DNA of 64,000 nt from Aristolochia californica (Eukaryota > Streptophyta > Magnoliopsida > Piperales > Aristolochiaceae): NCBI GenBank assembly GCA_029961685.1, contig JARWKL010000016.1, positions 21,644,157-21,708,156 of the forward strand, read 5' to 3'. The first letter of the stretch is position 1; every line of letters starts with the position of its first letter. A program made the translations under genes and the position numbers. The notes beneath the pieces were generated by a model. It saw only the letters and a list, made by a program, of their open reading frames with translations, made no database searches and was not told the origin of the DNA. This document shows, piece by piece, positions 60,087 through 64,000 of this stretch.

Positions 60087-61044
60087 CTAGCTGAAACATA
60101 TCAAACGGGCATATATACATATTTGTAAACCCAACTTGCACAAGACAGAGGTCCACACCTTCCAAGAGAACTGGCACAATAGCAGGGTATGGCTGGTGGA
60201 TTCTGCTTCAATGTTGCAAAAAGGACATAGTAAGTCTATAGAAGGGTGAACCCTTCTTCGAAGCACATCCGCTGTAAGGATCTTATTTTGGCAAGCACTC
60301 CACATGAAGAATTTTACCTTTGGAGGGGCACAAAGATGCCAAACAAAGTAGATATCATGCTCGTTCTGCGTTGAGTCCCAACCATTAATGTGTCGGTATG
60401 CAGATGAAACTGAGAATTTACCGTTTGTCAGGCCACCAAATTAGCTTATCTGCATTAGAAAGCCTCATTCTGACATGATTCAAAGAATCCAGTAAACAAC
60501 TTGCTTCCATAGCCTCCATATCAGAAAGACCCCTTCGGGGGTGGAGGCTCAAACCACCCCCCTCGAAATCATCTGCCACTGTTATCTCCCTTTGAGTAGA
60601 AAGAAGGAAGAGACTAAAAGAGTTTCTCAAAGGTTCCTGCCCTGTCCACCAATCATCCCAGAATTTAAGAGACCTTCCGCTGCCCACAAAGAATCTACAA
60701 GCTGGGTAGAAATCCTGAAGAAGCAAATAAAGAGATCTCCATATTGAGGATAGCCCTCTTCGATTTCCCCCAGACATCCACAATGAAGAATTCCAGCCCA
60801 ACTTGGTACGAACCATATCCTTCCAAAGGTTTGAGGAATTTGTGTTGAACTTCCATATCCACTTAAGGAGCAAAGCTTTGTTCATTTCTTTTGATTTCCG
60901 AATCCCTAGTCCACCTAATCTCTTAGGCAAACAAACTTCGTCCCATCTAACCAGGTGATATTTAAAGGAATCACTCGAACCTCTCCAAAGGAATCTTCTT
61001 TTCAATTTATCCATGGTTTTGCAAACCGAAGACGGGCAAGGCAT
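60087..61044 (-). pseudogene. LINE C-terminal RT region and zinc-binding RVT domain
   Basis: 60418-61044 includes SVCKTMDKLKRRFLWRGSSD and RLGGLGIRKSKEMNKALLLK, the thumb/post-RT block. 60087-60305 contains LLCPFCNIEAESTSHTLLLC, with the Cys-Cys-His-Cys pattern of zf-RVT. The two are in different frames. Confidence 0.85.
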
Positions 61045-61260
61045 AAAGGACAGCGCATAGTTTGGGATGCCAGCAATACATGACTTGAGGAGGATCAGTC
61101 TACCTGCTTTGCTGAGGAGTCACCCCTTCCAAGTTGCTAACCAAGCTTCAATTTTTTCAACCACCGGGTTCCATAAACTCTGTGAAATACGCTCATGAAA
61201 GATAGGGAGACCAAGATATTTTGCAGGAATAGTAGTAGAGCAACCAAATAAACTTGCCAT

Positions 61261-62458
61261 CTATGCAAGATTCTCCTGGTCCACATTAAATCCTATGAAA
61301 GAGGTTTTCCCCAAATTAACTTTCTGCCCAGATGCTATTTCAAAAAGGCCCAATACTGTCTTTATCCTCCTTGCACTATGCATATCACCAACTCCAAAAA
61401 TAATAGTATCGTCCGCGTACTGCAAAATCGGAATATTAAAAGCCTGGTGGGGGCTTGTTGGGGATAGCCATCCAAGATTGACTGCTGAATAGAACATAGC
61501 GGACAGGAATTCTGCTACTATGTTAAATAGGAGCGGGGAAAGAGGGTCCCCTTGTCGAATACCCCTGGTTCCTTTAAAGTATCCACATACCGAACCGTTG
61601 AGGATGAGGGAATAGGATGCTGAACCCACACAATTCCTGATCCAAAATTGCCATTTTTCTCCAAATCCCATTTTTTCCATTGTCTCATCAAGCAAGATCC
61701 AATTGACTCTATCAAAAGCTTTTTCAAGATCAAGCTTTAGGGCGATTCTTGGGTCCTGGTTACGCCTGAAGTGGTCCATAAGCTCATGCGCAGCCATTGT
61801 GGAGTCTAAAAATCTCTCTCCCCTTGAGGAAAGCGCCTTGACCTCTGTGGATGACGATGGGAAGCAATGTCTTTAAACGATGTGCTAAGATTCTCGCAAT
61901 GATTGTATATGCACTCGTAACAAGACTGATGGGGCGAAAATCCTCAGGTTTCTCAACACTTGCTTTCTTTGAAACCAATGTGATAAATGACGCGCCAATG
62001 CTGCGGTATGTGATGCCATTTCTGAGGAAGTCGTGGATCATAGCACTTATACCTTCCTTAAGACGAGCCCAAAACTTTTTCAAAAAGTCCCCATTAAAAC
62101 CATCTGGGCCCGGTGCCCTATCACTTTCCATTCCCAAGACGACCCGCTCAATTTCGGCCGAGGAAAAAGGAGATTCTATTGGTGTTGTTGTTGTTGTGGA
62201 GATGCGAGAAAAGCTAATGTGTGTAAGCTTCGACCTGCAGGTACACTCCTCCGAATATAACTCTGTAAAAAACTTAACCAGCTCGTTAGTAATTGAGATC
62301 CGACACGATGTTACCTCATTATTAATGCATAATGAGGTAATTCGATTGGATCTCCCTTTTGCCGAGGCGACGGTATGGAAAAATTTGGTATTTGCATCTC
62401 CTTCTTTTAGCCATTTAAATCTGGCTCTTTGCTTCCATCGAACCTTCTCTTGGTGCAA
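61261..62458 (-). pseudogene. LINE reverse transcriptase domain
   Basis: 62458-61784 holds RFKWLKEGDANTKFFHTVAS and DRAPGPDGFNGDFLKKFW followed by EDFRPISLV. After a frameshift, 61797-61261 holds LKLDLEKAFDRVNW, GIRQGDPLSPLLFNIV and the catalytic QYADDTIIFG. The YADD residues are intact although the frame is broken. Confidence 0.92.
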
Positions 62459-62847
62459 GATAGTATTGAGCTTATGTTTAGAGAGACTCGAAGCAAAAAT
62501 TCATCGGAAGTTAAGTACCTTTGCTCCTCCACCAAGTCCAAAGCCGCAATCTGAGAGATGAGGGAAGCCTTCTCAGCAACCAAAGAGGTATGACGACTAG
62601 TGGCCCACTCCTTAATTTTTCCTTTGATGAAGCGCAGCTTTAAGGGGAATGCCCACTCCCTTCTACCAAGACTCGAACCCGCATCCCACCAACCATCAAT
62701 AAGAGACTCAAAGTTTTCCTCCATTAACCAAGAGTTTTCAAAACGGAAAGGCGAGGGCCCCTATTTTTCAAAAACTGATGTCAACAAGATAGGCCAATGA
62801 TCTGAGCCTACCTTATTCAGAACTCTCCCAGTAACATTTCCAAACAT

Positions 62848-63473
62848 CTACAGCCAGTTGTTACAGGCCAAGAACCGGTCCAATTTTGATAATATGGGTT
62901 GTTGCTGACCGTTTGTCCATGTGTAATTCTTCCCGGATAAGGGAATCTCATCCAATCCATTCCCCCCAATGAAATCTGAGAAGCCTCGCATAAAAGCTGT
63001 AATGCAAACAGTCAGGGGGCTCTTCTCATGACAGTATCTGATAGCATTGAAATCCCCTGCGAGGAGCCACGAGAGATTCCAATTCTCCAGAAGCGAACTG
63101 AGCTCTTCCCAGAATAGGCTACGATCCTTGTAACTGGTTGGACCGTATACTCCACTCACACACCAAATTCTGTCAATGGATAGATCTCTAAACTGTATAC
63201 CCAAGAGAAGCGACCCTCCATGATATTAATAGAGTCAAACTTTGCCGTGTCCCACGCAACAAAAATACCTCCGGAGTGGCCAATAGCATTCACTGTTGCC
63301 CACTTAATTGAGGGGCACGACCAAAGTTCTTTGGCAATAGCATTTGTCATCTCTTGTCACTTTGTTTCTTGGAATATGACTATTGAAAGTTTGAATTGAG
63401 AAAGAAAACTTGATATCGTGCCACGCTTTCGGGCAGCACCAATCCCTCTGACATTCCAAGACAGCAAGATCAT
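62848..63473 (-). pseudogene. LINE endonuclease domain (EEP family), with premature stop
   Basis: It starts with MILLSWNVRGIGAARKRGT at 63473, has FQETK followed by an in-frame TGA near 63357, and continues with GVYGPT, LAGDFNAIR and SGKNYTWTNG. These are APE-type endonuclease motifs that nick the target DNA. The start codon overlaps the stop of the preceding frame in ATGA. Confidence 0.88.
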
Positions 63474-63973
63474 TTGCTACCTCGGCCATGGAATCCCAAC
63501 GCCGAAATGTCCCCACTCAGCTGTCCTTGATACATCACGCCCATTAGGCGTGCCAATTCCATCATATTTTGCCATGTCTCTTCGTCATATTTTTGACTCT
63601 CCATCTGGAGTTCCTTCGCAATACGCTCAGATTTGTCAGTGGGAGGAGTCGTATCCATATTCTTCCTTACAGCAAGGCTAGTAGATTCTCTCTGTGGTAA
63701 ATTAGTTTCCAGATGTCCTCTTCTTCTTTGTAATGTAGTCTGAATAGGGGGAGAGATTGGATGCATACTAGGGAGTTTTCCTTGATCTGGGTAGTCTGCC
63801 TGGTCATTCTCCATTTGAGTGCTCGGTAATTCTGTGGAGTTCGTCGACCTTCCTGTTCTCTGAGGGTCGGAGTCTTGCTCGGCAGGAATTGGAAGAAGAC
63901 TTAGCTCCTGGCATATGCTCAGTCCATTCCCCGAAAAATTCAGAGTTTGGGGGAACAACGAATTCGTTTCCAT
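63470..63973 (-). pseudogene. LINE ORF1 end (hydrophilic linker)
   Basis: The frame is open from the window edge to the stop at 63470. The visible part is Pro/Gln/Ser/Thr-rich with a short coiled-coil-like helix (ERIAKELQMESQKYDEETWQ) near its end. No zinc knuckle is visible; it would lie further 5'. It is assigned as ORF1 by position and because its stop overlaps the ORF2 start. Confidence 0.6.
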
Positions 63974-64000
63974 GCTGGCTCTCTGCTGATTCTGAGCTTG

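Larger units (their letters stand above)
59322..64000 (-). mobile_element. Near full-length but broken plant L1-type LINE, running off the right edge
   Basis: Reading from 64000 down: an ORF1-like end, an endonuclease, reverse transcriptase, a zinc-binding RVT domain and an RNase H domain. It ends in a poly(A) tail, seen as the T run at 59322-59336. The order is that of plant LINEs with a C-terminal RNase H. At least five frame breaks exclude activity. The 5' end lies outside the window, so flanking duplications cannot be checked. The fragment at 2830-3483 is a sibling copy. Confidence 0.92.

Overview
The window is nuclear DNA of a flowering plant. It is AT-rich, its genes are split by many GT-AG introns, and it carries plant-type Copia, LINE and SINE-like repeats. 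The encoded proteins are typical of land plants: a UbiB/ABC1-type kinase, the sphingolipid glucuronosyltransferase IPUT1, a SCAR/WAVE subunit, and a cytosolic plus a plastid phosphoglycerate kinase. Intron sizes and base composition suggest a dicot or an early-branching angiosperm; the species cannot be named from the sequence alone.

Layout, left to right. (1) 616-5301, + strand: the last four coding exons of a GABA transaminase gene. One intron is inflated by a decayed Copia retrotransposon that was itself invaded by a truncated LINE. A rotted copy of one exon lies just downstream. (2) 5.8-8.7 kb: a MITE-like repeat and a GC-richer promoter-like stretch. (3) 8760-11795, +: an ABC1K/abkC-like kinase gene that lacks an ATG where its homologues start. 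(4) 15588-21598, +: IPUT1/PGSIP6, ten coding exons. (5) 22207-22509, +: a 68-residue membrane-protein gene of unknown function. (6) 22783-32615, -: NAP1, 23 coding exons. (7) 34622-37963 and 39287-42452, -: a cytosolic and a plastid phosphoglycerate kinase gene in tandem, with matching exon structures. (8) 43794-47167, -: a Golgi GT32-type glycosyltransferase of unknown specificity. (9) 49479-55597, -: splicing factor CWC22. (10) 56-64 kb: repeat-rich DNA with a possible solo LTR, a SINE, a LINE 3' fragment, and a nearly full-length but broken LINE that runs off the right edge.

Reading frames were reconstructed by hand. Summed exon lengths of each complete gene are divisible by three and give expected protein sizes: ABC1K about 624 aa, IPUT1 541, NAP1 1381, cytosolic PGK 402, plastid PGK 483, GT32 630, CWC22 737.

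The genes are mostly housekeeping and do not form one pathway, as is usual in plants. The two PGK genes are the exception: they encode the same reaction for cytosol and chloroplast and look like products of one local duplication. I found no CRISPR array, functional tRNA or rRNA gene, prokaryotic element, or convincing new multi-gene system. The points most worth checking are the PGK tandem, the missing start codon of the ABC1K gene, the GC-AG intron of NAP1, the duplicated GABA transaminase exon, and the stop-start overlap in the LINE.
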